Below the pieces are notes generated by a model, which searched no databases, was not told where the DNA came from, and saw only the letters and a program-made list of their open reading frames with translations. This document shows positions 8,243 through 16,980 of a DNA stretch of 64,000 bases, in pieces. Where the stretch lies: contig NZ_JAJSOH010000024.1 of NCBI RefSeq assembly GCF_021277265.1, positions 1 to 64,000 of the forward strand. Direction: 5' to 3'. Each line of letters opens with the position of its first letter. The stretch's first letter is position 1. The position numbers and the translations under genes were made by a program. This DNA comes from Kineosporia rhizophila. GTDB taxonomy: Bacteria; Actinomycetota; Actinomycetes; Actinomycetales; Kineosporiaceae.

Positions 8243-9649
8243 TCAGCGGTCGGCGGTGAGCTCGCGCACCTCGGCGTACTGCTCGCGGACCTGAGGGGTG
8301 AGCTGGTCGGCGGCGAGCACCTTGGGGGCGCCGCTGGCCGACCACTCGGGCTGCTCGGGCTTGCCGGAGAGCACCCAGGCGGCCTGACGAGCGGCACCGT
8401 CGGCCACGTACTCACCCGGCGTGGGCACCAGCACGTCCAGGCCGAGGATGCCGGGCGCGAGCTGCTGCACGGCCTCGGACTGCGCAGCGCCGCCGATCAG
8501 GAAGGCCCGCTGCACCGGCACGCCCGCGGCCCGCACCGCGTCGATGCCGTCGGCCAGCGAGCACAGCAGCGCCTCCACCGCGGCCCGGGCGATGTGCGCC
8601 GGGGTGGTGTTGGACAGCCGCATGCCGTGCAGAGCAGCGGTGGAGCGGGGCCGGTTGGGCGTGCGCTCGCCCTCGAAATAGGGCACCAGCACCAGGCCTT
8701 CGGCGCCGGCCGGGGCCTTCAGGGCGAGCTCGGCCAGACCCTTGTGGTCGACCCCGAGCAGGCCGGCCGCCCAGTCGAGCACCCGAGCGGCGTTCAGCGT
8801 GCAGGCCAGCGGCAGGTAGCGGCCGGTGGCATCGGCGAAACCGTTGACCATGCCGGAGCCGTCGGCCGTGGGGGCGTCGGCGATGGCCGAGACCACGCCG
8901 GAGGTGCCGATCGACACCGCGACGTCGCCCGGCTGCAGGGCCAGGGCCAGGGCGGCGGCCGCGTTGTCGCCGGCGCCCGGACCGAGCAGACCCTGGTAGA
9001 GCCCGGTCGTGCCCGTTCCGGCCCCTTCGTGTGCGCCGAGCACCCGGGGCAGGACCGCGCCGTGGCCCAGCGCGCGCTCGAGCAGGTCTTCCCGGTAGGA
9101 CTCGGTGCGGGGCGACCAGTAGCCGGTGCCGGAAGCGTCGGAGCGGTCGGTGACCAGGTTCTGCAGGTTCTGGCCGCCGGCCAACTGCCAGGTCAGCCAG
9201 TCGTGGGGGAGGGCCACCGCGCGGGTGCGGGCCGCGTTCTCCGACTCGGCGTCGCGCAGCCAGCGCAGCTTGGTCACGGTCAGCGAGGCCACCGGCACCG
9301 AGCCGATCGCGTCGGCCCACTGCTGCTCGTCCAGCTCGGCGATCAGGTCGGTGGCGGCCTGGGCGGAACGCGTGTCGTTCCACAGCAGGGCGTCGCGGAC
9401 CACCTCGCCCGCCTCGTCGAGGGCGATCATGCCGTGCTGCTGGCCGCCGACCGAGAGCGCGGCCACGTCGGCCAGGCCTCCCGCCTCGGCGGCAGCGGTC
9501 TGGAACGCCTCCAGCCACTTGCCCGGGTGCACGGCGGTGCTGTCGGGGTGCGGGGCCCGGCCGGAGCGAACCAGCTCTCCGGTGTCGGCATCGCGGATAA
9601 CGATCTTGCAGGACTGGGTGGAGGAGTCCACACCGGCGACGAGGGTCAT
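8243..9649 (-). CDS. xylB: xylulokinase
   Basis: A 468-residue FGGY-family sugar kinase. The N-terminal phosphate-binding motif is GVDSSTQSCK, the second ATPase motif SIGTSGVVSA lies near residue 240, and RAFLIGGAAQS (adenosine motif) is close to the C-terminus; length and motifs fit XylB. It phosphorylates D-xylulose to xylulose 5-phosphate for the pentose phosphate pathway. AGGAG precedes two consecutive ATGs; 9649 has the better spacing, 9652 is the alternative. Tail-to-tail with the polyol dehydrogenase, which would supply xylulose if its substrate is arabinitol. Confidence 0.92.
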   Translation of the reverse strand: MTLVAGVDSSTQSCKIVIRDADTGELVRSGRAPHPDSTAVHPGKWLEAFQTAAAEAGGLADVAALSVGGQQHGMIALDEAGEVVRDALLWNDTRSAQAATDLIAELDEQQWADAIGSVPVASLTVTKLRWLRDAESENAARTRAVALPHDWLTWQLAGGQNLQNLVTDRSDASGTGYWSPRTESYREDLLERALGHGAVLPRVLGAHEGAGTGTTGLYQGLLGPGAGDNAAAALALALQPGDVAVSIGTSGVVSAIADAPTADGSGMVNGFADATGRYLPLACTLNAARVLDWAAGLLGVDHKGLAELALKAPAGAEGLVLVPYFEGERTPNRPRSTAALHGMRLSNTTPAHIARAAVEALLCSLADGIDAVRAAGVPVQRAFLIGGAAQSEAVQQLAPGILGLDVLVPTPGEYVADGAARQAAWVLSGKPEQPEWSASGAPKVLAADQLTPQVREQYAEVRELTADR

Positions 9650-9812
9650 CATGCTCCTGAACGATCAGCTGTTCGGTCGACTCTGGCCGCTGACCACGGT
9701 TGTCCTCAGGATACCGGCGGGTCAGAAGTGACGGCCGGGCCCCGGTCGGGCGATGAGTTCCCGGCCTCGCCCGCGTCATTACTGAAGAGGCCGGCGAGGG
9801 GCGGGGGACGAC

Positions 9813-10601
9813 GTGGGGGAGCTGGACGGAGTCACCGTCGTGGTCACCGGGAGCGCCCGGGGGTTCGGGCGCGCCGTCGAGGAGGCGATGACCGAGGCCG
9901 GGGCCGAGGTGGTCGGTGCCGGCGTGGCCTGTGGTGAGGAGTTGCTCCGGCTTCATCGTCCCGAACTGCTGGTGATCACCTCTACCTCGCTCGACGGGAC
10001 GGACCGTCGGCTCGACCCCAGTGAGGCGTTCGACTGGGCGGCTGCCGCCCTGCGGGTCGCTGCTTCCGGGGGCGGGCAGCCGGCCACGGTCTTCGCTGTT
10101 TCCGGTGAGCCGGTCGAGGCGGTTGAGCCGGTTGCGTCGACGGAACTGATCGACTCGACGGGATCGATCACTCCGATGAAACTGACCGAGACGGTGGGGT
10201 TGACGGGGTCGGCCGCCGGGGCGACATCGGCTGGGGTGGAAGCCTTCTCTCACTCGTTGGAGCCGCTGGCGGCCTATGTGGCGTGGGAGGCGCAGCACCT
10301 GGGAGTGCATCTGCGCTTCGTCTGCGTCCTGGTGCCGCCGGGTGACCAGGTACGGCTGGTGCACCGTTTTCGGGAGCGGGCCGGGGGCATCGGGCGTTCG
10401 GCCTGGAGCAGTGTGGCGGCCCTGGTGGCGGGTCTGGGCCCAGTTCTGACCGAGCTGGAACTTGGTTCTGAGCTGGTGCGACTCGCTGCTCTGGCTGCTG
10501 GTGACCCGTTGGGACGCGGCCGTACGGGCGCCGGTGACGGTGAGCGACTGGCTTCGGCCTACCTGCTGGGCGCCGACGGCGTAGTGCCGATTTCGGGCTG
10601 A
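9813..10601 (+). CDS. SDR-like protein without catalytic Tyr/Lys
   Basis: A 262-residue protein starting like a short-chain dehydrogenase: VTVVVTGSARGFGRAV (7-22) includes the TGxxxGxG nucleotide loop. It lacks the N-N-A-G motif and any Y-x-x-x-K catalytic pair; the corresponding helix reads SAGVEAFSHSLEPLAAYVAWEAQ. The middle (about 95-125) is a Thr/Glu/Pro-rich stretch not usual in the family. It is therefore either a degenerate SDR, a cofactor-binding sensor, or another Rossmann protein. Start GTG 9813 follows GGGGGAC. Divergent from the xylulokinase gene; function not assigned. Confidence 0.65.
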   Translation: MGELDGVTVVVTGSARGFGRAVEEAMTEAGAEVVGAGVACGEELLRLHRPELLVITSTSLDGTDRRLDPSEAFDWAAAALRVAASGGGQPATVFAVSGEPVEAVEPVASTELIDSTGSITPMKLTETVGLTGSAAGATSAGVEAFSHSLEPLAAYVAWEAQHLGVHLRFVCVLVPPGDQVRLVHRFRERAGGIGRSAWSSVAALVAGLGPVLTELELGSELVRLAALAAGDPLGRGRTGAGDGERLASAYLLGADGVVPISG

Positions 10602-10939
10602 AACCCGTTCTGGGCCGGGCCGAGTGAGAATACCTGCCCGTTTGTGACTGCGTTCGGGGCCGAAAGGGTTAACATTGAGCATCGTGGGCGGAAAGTTCTG
10701 CACGGCCCGACGATCGCCTGTTGGACCCGGCAGCCCCCACGAGCGGCGGCCCGGGGCGCCACGTATTCAGTGGCGTGAAATCACTGTTGATGACCTGGGT
10801 TTTCCGTGCCCGCGTGCCGATAGGTGCAGGTAAGCCGCCTCAGGCGCGCGGCCAGGCAACAGCATGGGCGCTGCTCAATGGCGCACGCCCCTGCGGACAT
10901 TGGACAAAGGCGAACAACAGAAGATCGGGACTGACGATC
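10602..10939. other. 338-bp gap; leader of the DapA-family gene
   Basis: No gene recognised. It contains the small hairpin CGCCAC-GTATTCA-GTGGCG near 10756-10774 and, close to the downstream gene, a TTGGACA sequence. An ATG-rich stretch near 10863 does not give a plausible protein. It could be a long 5' leader, but I do not recognise a known riboswitch. Confidence 0.4.
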
Positions 10940-11920
10940 ATGGTGGCGGACAGTACAGACACATCGGCCCTATTCAGTTCGATCGGTGGGGTCGTCCCGC
11001 CGATCTGCACCCCCCTCACGCCGGACAGGCAGCTCGACCTCGACTCGCTGCGGAACCTGCGGGCCCACCTGATCAGGCAGGGCGCCGCCGGTATCTTCGC
11101 GCTCGGCACCATGGGCGAGGGGCACTACCTCACCCCTGGCCAGTCGATCCAGGTGGTCGAGACGCTGGCCGCCGAGAAGCACGACGAGCCACTGCTTGTC
11201 GGCATCGTGGAGCCGAGCACCCCGCGGGTGCTGGAGGGAATAGACCGTCTGGTCTCGGACCGGGTCGACGGCATCGTGGTCACCGGCCCGTTCTACGCCA
11301 ACGTCAGTGAGCCGGAAATTCTGCGGCACTTCGAGCTGATCGCAAATCATTCTCCGGTGCCGGTTCTCGCCTACAACATGCCCAGCAACACCGGTTACGC
11401 CCTCACCGCGCACAACATGATCGAGCTGCTCGCCGAGGACCTCATCGTCGGCATCAAGGACAGCTCGCTCGACCTGACCAACCTGCGCCGGGTCACCGTC
11501 GAGGTGCCCAACGTGGACAAGAAGCTCATCTTCACCGGCTCGGACACGCTGCTCGACTGTGCGCTCGACATCGGGGCGAACGGCGCCGTCACCGGCCTGT
11601 CCAACATCGCCGCCGACCACTTCGCCGGGGCAATGGCCGCGCACGCCGGGGGCCGCCGGGCCGAGCTGTCCAGCATTCTGCGGGTCCTCAACATCCTGGT
11701 GCAGGTCTACGTGCCCACCGAGGTCGAGCGCGGGCCCAACAGCACGGCGATCGGCGCGCTCAAGTCGGCGCTGGTGCAGCAGGGCGTCATTGCGTCGGAT
11801 GCGCTGAGCGAGCCGATGACACCGGTCACCGAGGGCCGGCGCGAGCACGTGCGCTCGGTGCTGGAAGAGGCCCGTCAGCTGGCCGACCTGGCCGAGGCCC
11901 CCTCGGGTCTCACCGTCTGA
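10940..11920 (+). CDS. DapA-family (dihydrodipicolinate synthase-like) aldolase
   Basis: A 326-residue TIM-barrel class I aldolase. The Schiff-base lysine is Lys173 in VGIKDSS and the general acid/base Tyr145 in LAYNMPSNTGY. The pyruvate-carboxylate loop reads GTMGE (56-60) where true DapA has GTTGE, so a catabolic keto-acid aldolase (KDG/N-acetylneuraminate lyase branch) or other family member is more likely than lysine synthesis. I use ATG 10940; the frame is open much further upstream but without family similarity. Followed 27 bp later by a glyoxalase-fold gene, probably co-transcribed. Confidence 0.88.
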   Translation: MVADSTDTSALFSSIGGVVPPICTPLTPDRQLDLDSLRNLRAHLIRQGAAGIFALGTMGEGHYLTPGQSIQVVETLAAEKHDEPLLVGIVEPSTPRVLEGIDRLVSDRVDGIVVTGPFYANVSEPEILRHFELIANHSPVPVLAYNMPSNTGYALTAHNMIELLAEDLIVGIKDSSLDLTNLRRVTVEVPNVDKKLIFTGSDTLLDCALDIGANGAVTGLSNIAADHFAGAMAAHAGGRRAELSSILRVLNILVQVYVPTEVERGPNSTAIGALKSALVQQGVIASDALSEPMTPVTEGRREHVRSVLEEARQLADLAEAPSGLTV

Positions 11921-11947
11921 GCCCGGTCGCCGATGAGGACGGCGGTG

Positions 11948-12331
11948 ATGACCGGTCCTACCTTCATGGACATCATCACCGCCGTTCTCAGTGTGTCGAT
12001 CGAGGTGCAGGACCAGGAGAAGGCCCTGGCCTTCTACCGGGACGTGCTCGGCTGCCAGGTGCGGGTGGATGCCGAGCCCTGGCCCGGTGCCCGCTATCTG
12101 GAGGTCGTGGCGCCCGGTTCGCCGGTGGGCATCGTCCTGGTCACCCGGGCCGGCGGGCTTCCGATCGGCGTCCGCTACAGCACACCCGACGCCGAGGCCG
12201 CCCACCGGGCCCTGCGCGAGGCGGGGGTAACGCCCCACCAGGAGGTGCTCTACACCGATTTCGCGCCGCCCATGTTCACCTTCCCCGACCAGGACGGCAA
12301 CATGGCCATCCTGATCGAGGGTGGCGACTGA
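11948..12331 (+). CDS. glyoxalase/bleomycin-resistance (VOC) protein
   Basis: A 127-residue single-module VOC protein. Typical features are SIEVQDQEKALAFYRDVLGCQV near the N-terminus and FTFPDQDGNMAILIE at the C-terminus, with a metal-binding Glu in the last strand. Most such proteins act as dimers in isomerisation, dioxygenation or drug sequestration; the substrate cannot be read from sequence. Start ATG 11948 has GAGGA 7 bp upstream; ATG 11933 and 11966 are alternatives. Same strand as the DapA-family gene. Confidence 0.85.
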   Translation: MTGPTFMDIITAVLSVSIEVQDQEKALAFYRDVLGCQVRVDAEPWPGARYLEVVAPGSPVGIVLVTRAGGLPIGVRYSTPDAEAAHRALREAGVTPHQEVLYTDFAPPMFTFPDQDGNMAILIEGGD

Positions 12332-12337
12332 TCACAG

Positions 12338-13366
12338 TCAGGGGCGCAGATCGTCCGGGCTCAGGTCGAGGCGCACGCGCAGGAAGCGGGTGGGGTGGCG
12401 CCAGTAGCCGCCCTGGTCGGCCAGATCCGCGTGCACCTCGACCACCACGTCCGGTTCCACCCGCACGATCGGCAGGCGCCGCGGGTTGGTCCAGGCCCCG
12501 AGCCGGCCGCTGGAGATGTGGTCGTCGGGCAGGAAGTGCTCCGCCGTGGCCACTCGCAGGTGTCGCGTGAGCTCGCGGCGCTGGCTCGGGCTGAGGTCGG
12601 TGGTGGTCCCCGCGATGTGCAGGGTTCCGTCCTCGCCGGGCCGGGCCAGGATCAGCCGCTCGGGCCGGGCCCGGGTGCCGGTCACTGCCGCCACCAGGGC
12701 CTCGTTGCTGTCCCGGATGCGGAGCTTGAGCCAGGCCCGGCGGCCCGACTGATAGCGCACCGCAAGCCCTTTGATCACCAGCCCCTCGATGCCCACCCGG
12801 GCGTCCGCGTAGTCACGCAGCCAGTTCGCCGCTACTTCCTGGTCGCGGGTGGCGGGGGTGATGGCGAACGGCGGGGAGAGTCGGGTGACCAAAGCCTGCA
12901 GTTTGCGACGGCGCACGCGCAGCGGTTCCGGCGCGTAGGGCTGCCCGTCCCACTGCAGCACATCGAAAGCCACGAATGAGGCCGGGGCCTTGCGGCACAG
13001 TTCGCTGATGCGCGAGCGCGAGGCCATACGGCTCTGCAAGGCGCTGAAGTCGAGTCGGTCGCCAGCCCAGATCACCAGTTCCCCGTCGAGCAGGGTGCCC
13101 GGGGGAAGCTGGGCCGCTGCCGCGTCGGCAATATCGGGAAAGATCGGCGTGAGGTCGGTGTGGCGCCGCGAGCGAATCATCACCCCGCCACCGGGACCGA
13201 CCCCCACAAGCCCGCGATACCCGTCCCATTTTGGTTCGTACAGGCAGCCCCCGGGCAGTGCGCGGGCGGTGGGCAGATGGTCCACGGCCTTACTCAGCAT
13301 GGGCTCAGCCGGCCACGGCAGATCCTCAGCGCTGGGGAGCTGAGATGTACGGACGCTTCGGGGCAC
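12338..13366 (-). CDS. ligC: ATP-dependent DNA ligase, LigC type
   Basis: A 342-residue ligase. Motif I EPKWDGYRG has nucleotidyl Lys46, motif III/IIIa includes DGELVIW (94-100) and FVAFDVLQWDG, motif IV is EGLVIKG (194-200) and motif V WLKLR (212-216). A C-terminal OB-fold follows. Size, N-terminus and the EPKWDGYR signature match the stand-alone mycobacterial LigC rather than LigB or LigD. It seals nicks in base-excision or backup end-joining repair, with LigC interacting with polymerase/Ku systems in mycobacteria. Start GTG 13366. Convergent with the VOC gene. A LigD-phosphoesterase protein is encoded about 20 kb away. Confidence 0.9.
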   Translation of the reverse strand: MPRSVRTSQLPSAEDLPWPAEPMLSKAVDHLPTARALPGGCLYEPKWDGYRGLVGVGPGGGVMIRSRRHTDLTPIFPDIADAAAAQLPPGTLLDGELVIWAGDRLDFSALQSRMASRSRISELCRKAPASFVAFDVLQWDGQPYAPEPLRVRRRKLQALVTRLSPPFAITPATRDQEVAANWLRDYADARVGIEGLVIKGLAVRYQSGRRAWLKLRIRDSNEALVAAVTGTRARPERLILARPGEDGTLHIAGTTTDLSPSQRRELTRHLRVATAEHFLPDDHISSGRLGAWTNPRRLPIVRVEPDVVVEVHADLADQGGYWRHPTRFLRVRLDLSPDDLRP

Positions 13367-13474
13367 CTTCGCAGGGGTACCGGCAGGCCGTTCAACTGTC
13401 CCGTTACGTCACCCATTCGGCCCAGCAGCTCCTACGATCGTGCGCAACCGCGAACGCTCGAGCCTCTCTCAGCT

Positions 13475-13502
13475 AACTCTCCCCTTACGTAAGGTTAGAG
13501 TT
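13475..13502. promoter_or_regulatory. 28-bp imperfect palindrome before acyltransferase gene
   Basis: AACTCT-cc-CCTTACGTAAGG-tt-AGAGTT: two 6-bp outer arms around a perfect 12-bp core (13483-13494), ending 5 bp before the GTG start at 13508. The size and symmetry suit a TetR/MarR-type operator or a transcription-start palindrome. No regulator gene is adjacent. Confidence 0.5.
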
Positions 13503-13507
13503 TTCGA

Positions 13508-14623
13508 GTGCTGGACCAGCTGAGCCTCGCTCGCCACAACGCCACCCGACCGGCCACGCTGGCCACCGAGTTCGACCCCCGCAACAACGCGCTCAACATC
13601 ATGCGGCTGCTGCTGGCGGGCCTGGTGGCGGTCGTCCACGCGATGTTCCTGGGGTTCGGGCACCAGCCGCACATCGGCGTGACCGAGGTCGGCGCCCTGG
13701 CGGTGGACGCGTTCTTCGTGCTCAGCGGGTTCCTGGTGGCGCGCAGCTTCCTGAGGATCGAGTCGCTGCCGCGCTATCTGTGGCACCGGGCGTTGCGGAT
13801 CATGCCCGGGTTCTGGGTGTGCCTGGTGATCACCGCCTTCCTGGTGGCGCCGGTGCTCGCGGTGATCATGGGGCGGCCCGGAACCTCAGTGTTCACCGGC
13901 GAGAACTCGGCGCTCAGCTATCTGGTGTCCAACGCGGCCCTGTTCATCCACCAGTTCGGCATCTCCGGCCTGCCCGGGGTGGGCGGCAACCCGGACGTGA
14001 TCAACGGTTCGCTGTGGACGTTGTTCTACGAGGCGGCCTGCTACGGGCTGATCGCGCTGCTGGGAGTGACCGGCGTGCTCAGGCACCGGCCCGAACTGGT
14101 GCTGGTCCTGATCGGCGTGCTCTGGGCCGCCACGGTGGCTGCGGCGGCCGGCATCGACGTGGGATCCAGCTATCTGCTGCGCTTCGGCCTGGTGTTCCTG
14201 CTCGGCACCGCTGCACTGCTGTTCGCCGACTCGCTACCTATCAACGGTTTCCTGGCCCTGGGCAGTCTCGCCGTTCTTGTCGCTTCTCTGCTGATCTTTC
14301 ACGACTACCGGGTGGTGGGCGCCCCGGCCTTCGCCTACCTGTGCCTGTACCTGATGGTGCGTATGCCGGTGTTCTGGGAGCCCAAGTGGGACCTGTCGTA
14401 CGGGCTTTACGTCTGGCACTGGCCGATCGCTCAGACTCTGGTGGCGCTGGGAATCGCCGACTACACCCACTTCCCCTTCGTGGTGCTCACGCTGGTGCTG
14501 ACCGCCGGAGTGTCGGCGCTGTCGTGGAAGTTCGTCGAGGAGCCATCAATGAGCTTCAAGCACGCGGCCTGGGTGACTCGTTGGGCGCCCGTCACTCCGA
14601 AGCGCCGGCATCGGGCCCGCTGA
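13508..14623 (+). CDS. membrane acyltransferase, family 3 (OafA-like)
   Basis: A 371-residue polytopic membrane protein of the acyltransferase-3 family. About ten hydrophobic segments; the early motif VVHAMFLGFGH carries the conserved His, and AVDAFFVLSGFLVARSFLR is the family's FF-x-L-S-G-F signature. The WRALRIMPGFWV-like segment (near 90-105) matches the R-x-x-R-I-x-P motif. It probably O-acylates cell-surface polysaccharide, lipid or a secondary metabolite. Start GTG 13508 lies just after a 28-bp palindrome. The 3' end overlaps the convergent hydrolase gene by 32 bp. Confidence 0.9.
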   Translation: MLDQLSLARHNATRPATLATEFDPRNNALNIMRLLLAGLVAVVHAMFLGFGHQPHIGVTEVGALAVDAFFVLSGFLVARSFLRIESLPRYLWHRALRIMPGFWVCLVITAFLVAPVLAVIMGRPGTSVFTGENSALSYLVSNAALFIHQFGISGLPGVGGNPDVINGSLWTLFYEAACYGLIALLGVTGVLRHRPELVLVLIGVLWAATVAAAAGIDVGSSYLLRFGLVFLLGTAALLFADSLPINGFLALGSLAVLVASLLIFHDYRVVGAPAFAYLCLYLMVRMPVFWEPKWDLSYGLYVWHWPIAQTLVALGIADYTHFPFVVLTLVLTAGVSALSWKFVEEPSMSFKHAAWVTRWAPVTPKRRHRAR

Positions 14624-15923
14624 ACACCTTGTCCAGGAACTGCAGCGTCGCGCTGGTGGTGGCGGCGTAGGCCGCCTGCGGGCTTTTACTGCCGAAGAGC
14701 GTGGGGACGGGGGGTAGCAAGAACGGCGCGTCGGTGAAGCTCAGGTGTTTGGTGTTCTCGACGGTGATCTCGCGCCCGCCGGAAGAATTCTTGACCACGT
14801 CGGCCACGGCGGCCGCATACTCGGCGTCGTTCTCGGGGTTGCCGGTGCCGTCGCCGGCCACCAGAACCAGAACAGGCTGACTGGGCCGGGCGTTGTTGCG
14901 GGGGAGCCCGTCGATGTCGATCGCAGCCCGGAATCGCCCGTCGTGCGCTGCGGCTTGGAGTGCGGCGGCGCCCCCGGCGGAGTGACCGGCCACCGCGACC
15001 CGGTCGAGGTCGAGCCGGTTCTGGAACATCGGCATGGCGACGAGCTGGTCGAGGGCGAAGCTCAGATCGGCGGCGCGGATCCCGGTGGCCCGGTTGGTGT
15101 TGGCCTCGTCCCGCCCCTCATCGCCGGTGGCTTGCAGCGTCGAGCGGATGGCCCGGCCGTCGGGGGTGACGGTGGTGGCCGAGTCGTAGGGGTGGTCCAG
15201 TGCCACCACCACGTAGCCACGGGCCGCCAGGAACTCGGCCCAGGCGGTGTTCTGGGTGCGCACGCCGAGCAGGCCGGGGGAGAACAGCACCACACCGAAC
15301 TGGCCGCCGGTGGCCAGTTCGGCATCGGTGGTGGAGTGGTTGTGCCCCTTGGCCGCCTCGCTGAGTAGGAACGACGGCACTCCTAGCGAGCTGCCCAGCC
15401 CTTCCGAAACCAGTTCGGCCTGCTGCCCCAGATACGGTGCTGCCGCTCCGGAAGCAGTTGCCGGGTACCAGATCTGCGCGGTGACGTTGCGCTTGTCGTC
15501 CTTCTCGGGGGTGCCCGGCTCGGGCCGCTTCGCGTCGGTCCAGTAGGCGACCGTGGTGCCCACCGGGTGCTCGCCGCCGGGCTCGGGCAGGTCGAGCGGA
15601 CGGAAACCCCAGAGACTGATCGCCCCGACCAGCATCGAGCCGAGCGCCGCGGTGACCCCGAGACCGAAGAACGTGCCGCCCACCCAGCCGCGCGGCCGGC
15701 CGGTGGCGATGCGGAGAACAGCCAGAGCCAGACTGAGGACGCCCGCCACCAGTACGCCGGTGAGTTGCCAGCGCAGACCCTGGGTCAGGAGGACCGCGAC
15801 CGACGCGGCCACGAACACGACTGCGGCGCCGGCAGCGGCTGAGCGGCGCATCCGGGCCGGCACCACGGTGCAGGCCACGCAGACTATTGCGCTGCCGACG
15901 AAAAGATTTTCGAGCAGAGTCAT
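14592..15923 (-). CDS. membrane-anchored alpha/beta hydrolase, PAF-acetylhydrolase-like
   Basis: A 443-residue protein with an N-terminal block of three to four membrane helices (about 1-115) followed by an extracytoplasmic or cytoplasmic alpha/beta hydrolase. The nucleophile elbow is VAVAGHSAGGAAAL; oxyanion strand VVLFSPGLLGVR and VVALDHPYDSATT fit the PAF-acetylhydrolase/dienelactone-hydrolase group, with Asp in AIDIDGLP and His in ENTKHLSFTD as probable triad members. Likely an esterase or lipase acting at the membrane. Start ATG 15923 (AGGGG 9 bp upstream) preferred over ATG 15932. Overlaps the convergent acyltransferase gene by 32 bp. Confidence 0.85.
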   Translation of the reverse strand: MTLLENLFVGSAIVCVACTVVPARMRRSAAAGAAVVFVAASVAVLLTQGLRWQLTGVLVAGVLSLALAVLRIATGRPRGWVGGTFFGLGVTAALGSMLVGAISLWGFRPLDLPEPGGEHPVGTTVAYWTDAKRPEPGTPEKDDKRNVTAQIWYPATASGAAAPYLGQQAELVSEGLGSSLGVPSFLLSEAAKGHNHSTTDAELATGGQFGVVLFSPGLLGVRTQNTAWAEFLAARGYVVVALDHPYDSATTVTPDGRAIRSTLQATGDEGRDEANTNRATGIRAADLSFALDQLVAMPMFQNRLDLDRVAVAGHSAGGAAALQAAAHDGRFRAAIDIDGLPRNNARPSQPVLVLVAGDGTGNPENDAEYAAAVADVVKNSSGGREITVENTKHLSFTDAPFLLPPVPTLFGSKSPQAAYAATTSATLQFLDKVFSGPDAGASE

Positions 15924-16053
15924 TTCATCCATCCCCTAGGTCGCCACCAGCTTGGTGGGGACGAAGGGGACGGAGCGTCACTCCCCGGGGTGATCTTGGG
16001 GGCTGACTTCCGGGTGGGCGTCAGCCTGTGGGCTGAGCCGCATCAGACTCTGG

Positions 16054-16971
16054 TCAGACGAGGGTGGCCGGGTCGGTGTTGGCGCCGCAGATCACCACGG
16101 CCACCTTCTCGCCCTCGGCCGGAACGTAGGCGCCGGAGGTAAGGGCCGCGTAGGCGGTGGCCGCGCCGTGCTCGGCGGGGATGCGGTAGTCGCGCCAAAG
16201 CTGGTGCCGGGCCTCGACGACGGCCTCGTCGGAGACCAGGACCGAAGTGGGGGACGTGCGCTGGGCCAGGTTCCAGCCGATGTCACCGACCCGGCGGGCG
16301 CCGAGCGAGTCGGCGGCCACGCCGGAGACTGCGATGTCGACCGGTTCGCCCGCGGCCAGGGCGGAGTGCAGCGTGGGGCAGTGCTCGGTCTCGACCGCCA
16401 CGACCTTGGCCCGGTGCTCGGCCGAGGCGGCAATGCCGGCGAACAGGCCGGCCCCGCCCACCGCCACCACGATCGTGTCCACGTCGGGGGCGTCGTCGAG
16501 GATCTCTTCGGCCAGGGTGCCCGCCCCGGCCACGATCTCGGGCTGGTCGTAGGCGTGACAGAAGAGCGCGCCGGTGCTGGCCACGTGCGCCGTGGCGGCG
16601 GCGTAGGCCTCGGCGTACTCGGTGCCCACCTGCACCACCTCGGCGCCGTACCCGCGCAGCCGGGCCACCTTGACCGCGGGCGCGGTCTGCGGCACGAAGA
16701 CGGTGGCGCGTACGCCCAGCACCGAGGCGGCGTAGGCGTTGGCCAGGCCTGCGTTGCCGCCGGAGGCGGTGACGATGCCGGTCTGCGGGTCGAGCTCGCC
16801 TCGCTCCTGGGCCGCCAGTTGCCGGTTGAACGCCCCACGGGTCTTGAAAACGCCGGTCTTCTGCAGGAACTCGCACTTGAACCAGAGGCCCTCGGCCGCC
16901 AGCAGGGGAGTGTGGCGGATGTAGGGGGCGATGCGGGTGCGGGCAGAAAGGACGTCGTCTCGCGTGATCAC
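16054..16971 (-). CDS. threonine/serine dehydratase (PLP fold II)
   Basis: A 305-residue fold-type II PLP enzyme without the C-terminal ACT regulatory domain of biosynthetic IlvA. The PLP lysine is Lys43 in VFKTRGAFNR, the phosphate loop SGGNAG begins at 70, and a glycine-rich AVGGAGLFAG loop follows near 167-176. It likely deaminates threonine or serine to 2-ketobutyrate or pyruvate; serine racemase is an alternative in this subfamily. Start GTG 16971, 9 bp after the stop of the TetR gene on the same strand, so it may be co-transcribed with that repressor. Confidence 0.87.
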   Translation of the reverse strand: MITRDDVLSARTRIAPYIRHTPLLAAEGLWFKCEFLQKTGVFKTRGAFNRQLAAQERGELDPQTGIVTASGGNAGLANAYAASVLGVRATVFVPQTAPAVKVARLRGYGAEVVQVGTEYAEAYAAATAHVASTGALFCHAYDQPEIVAGAGTLAEEILDDAPDVDTIVVAVGGAGLFAGIAASAEHRAKVVAVETEHCPTLHSALAAGEPVDIAVSGVAADSLGARRVGDIGWNLAQRTSPTSVLVSDEAVVEARHQLWRDYRIPAEHGAATAYAALTSGAYVPAEGEKVAVVICGANTDPATLV

Positions 16972-16980
16972 CGATTCACC

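Noticed and set aside
9955..10171. Small minus frame antisense to the SDR-like gene
   Set aside because: No ribosome site and no motif; the + frame has a Rossmann loop.
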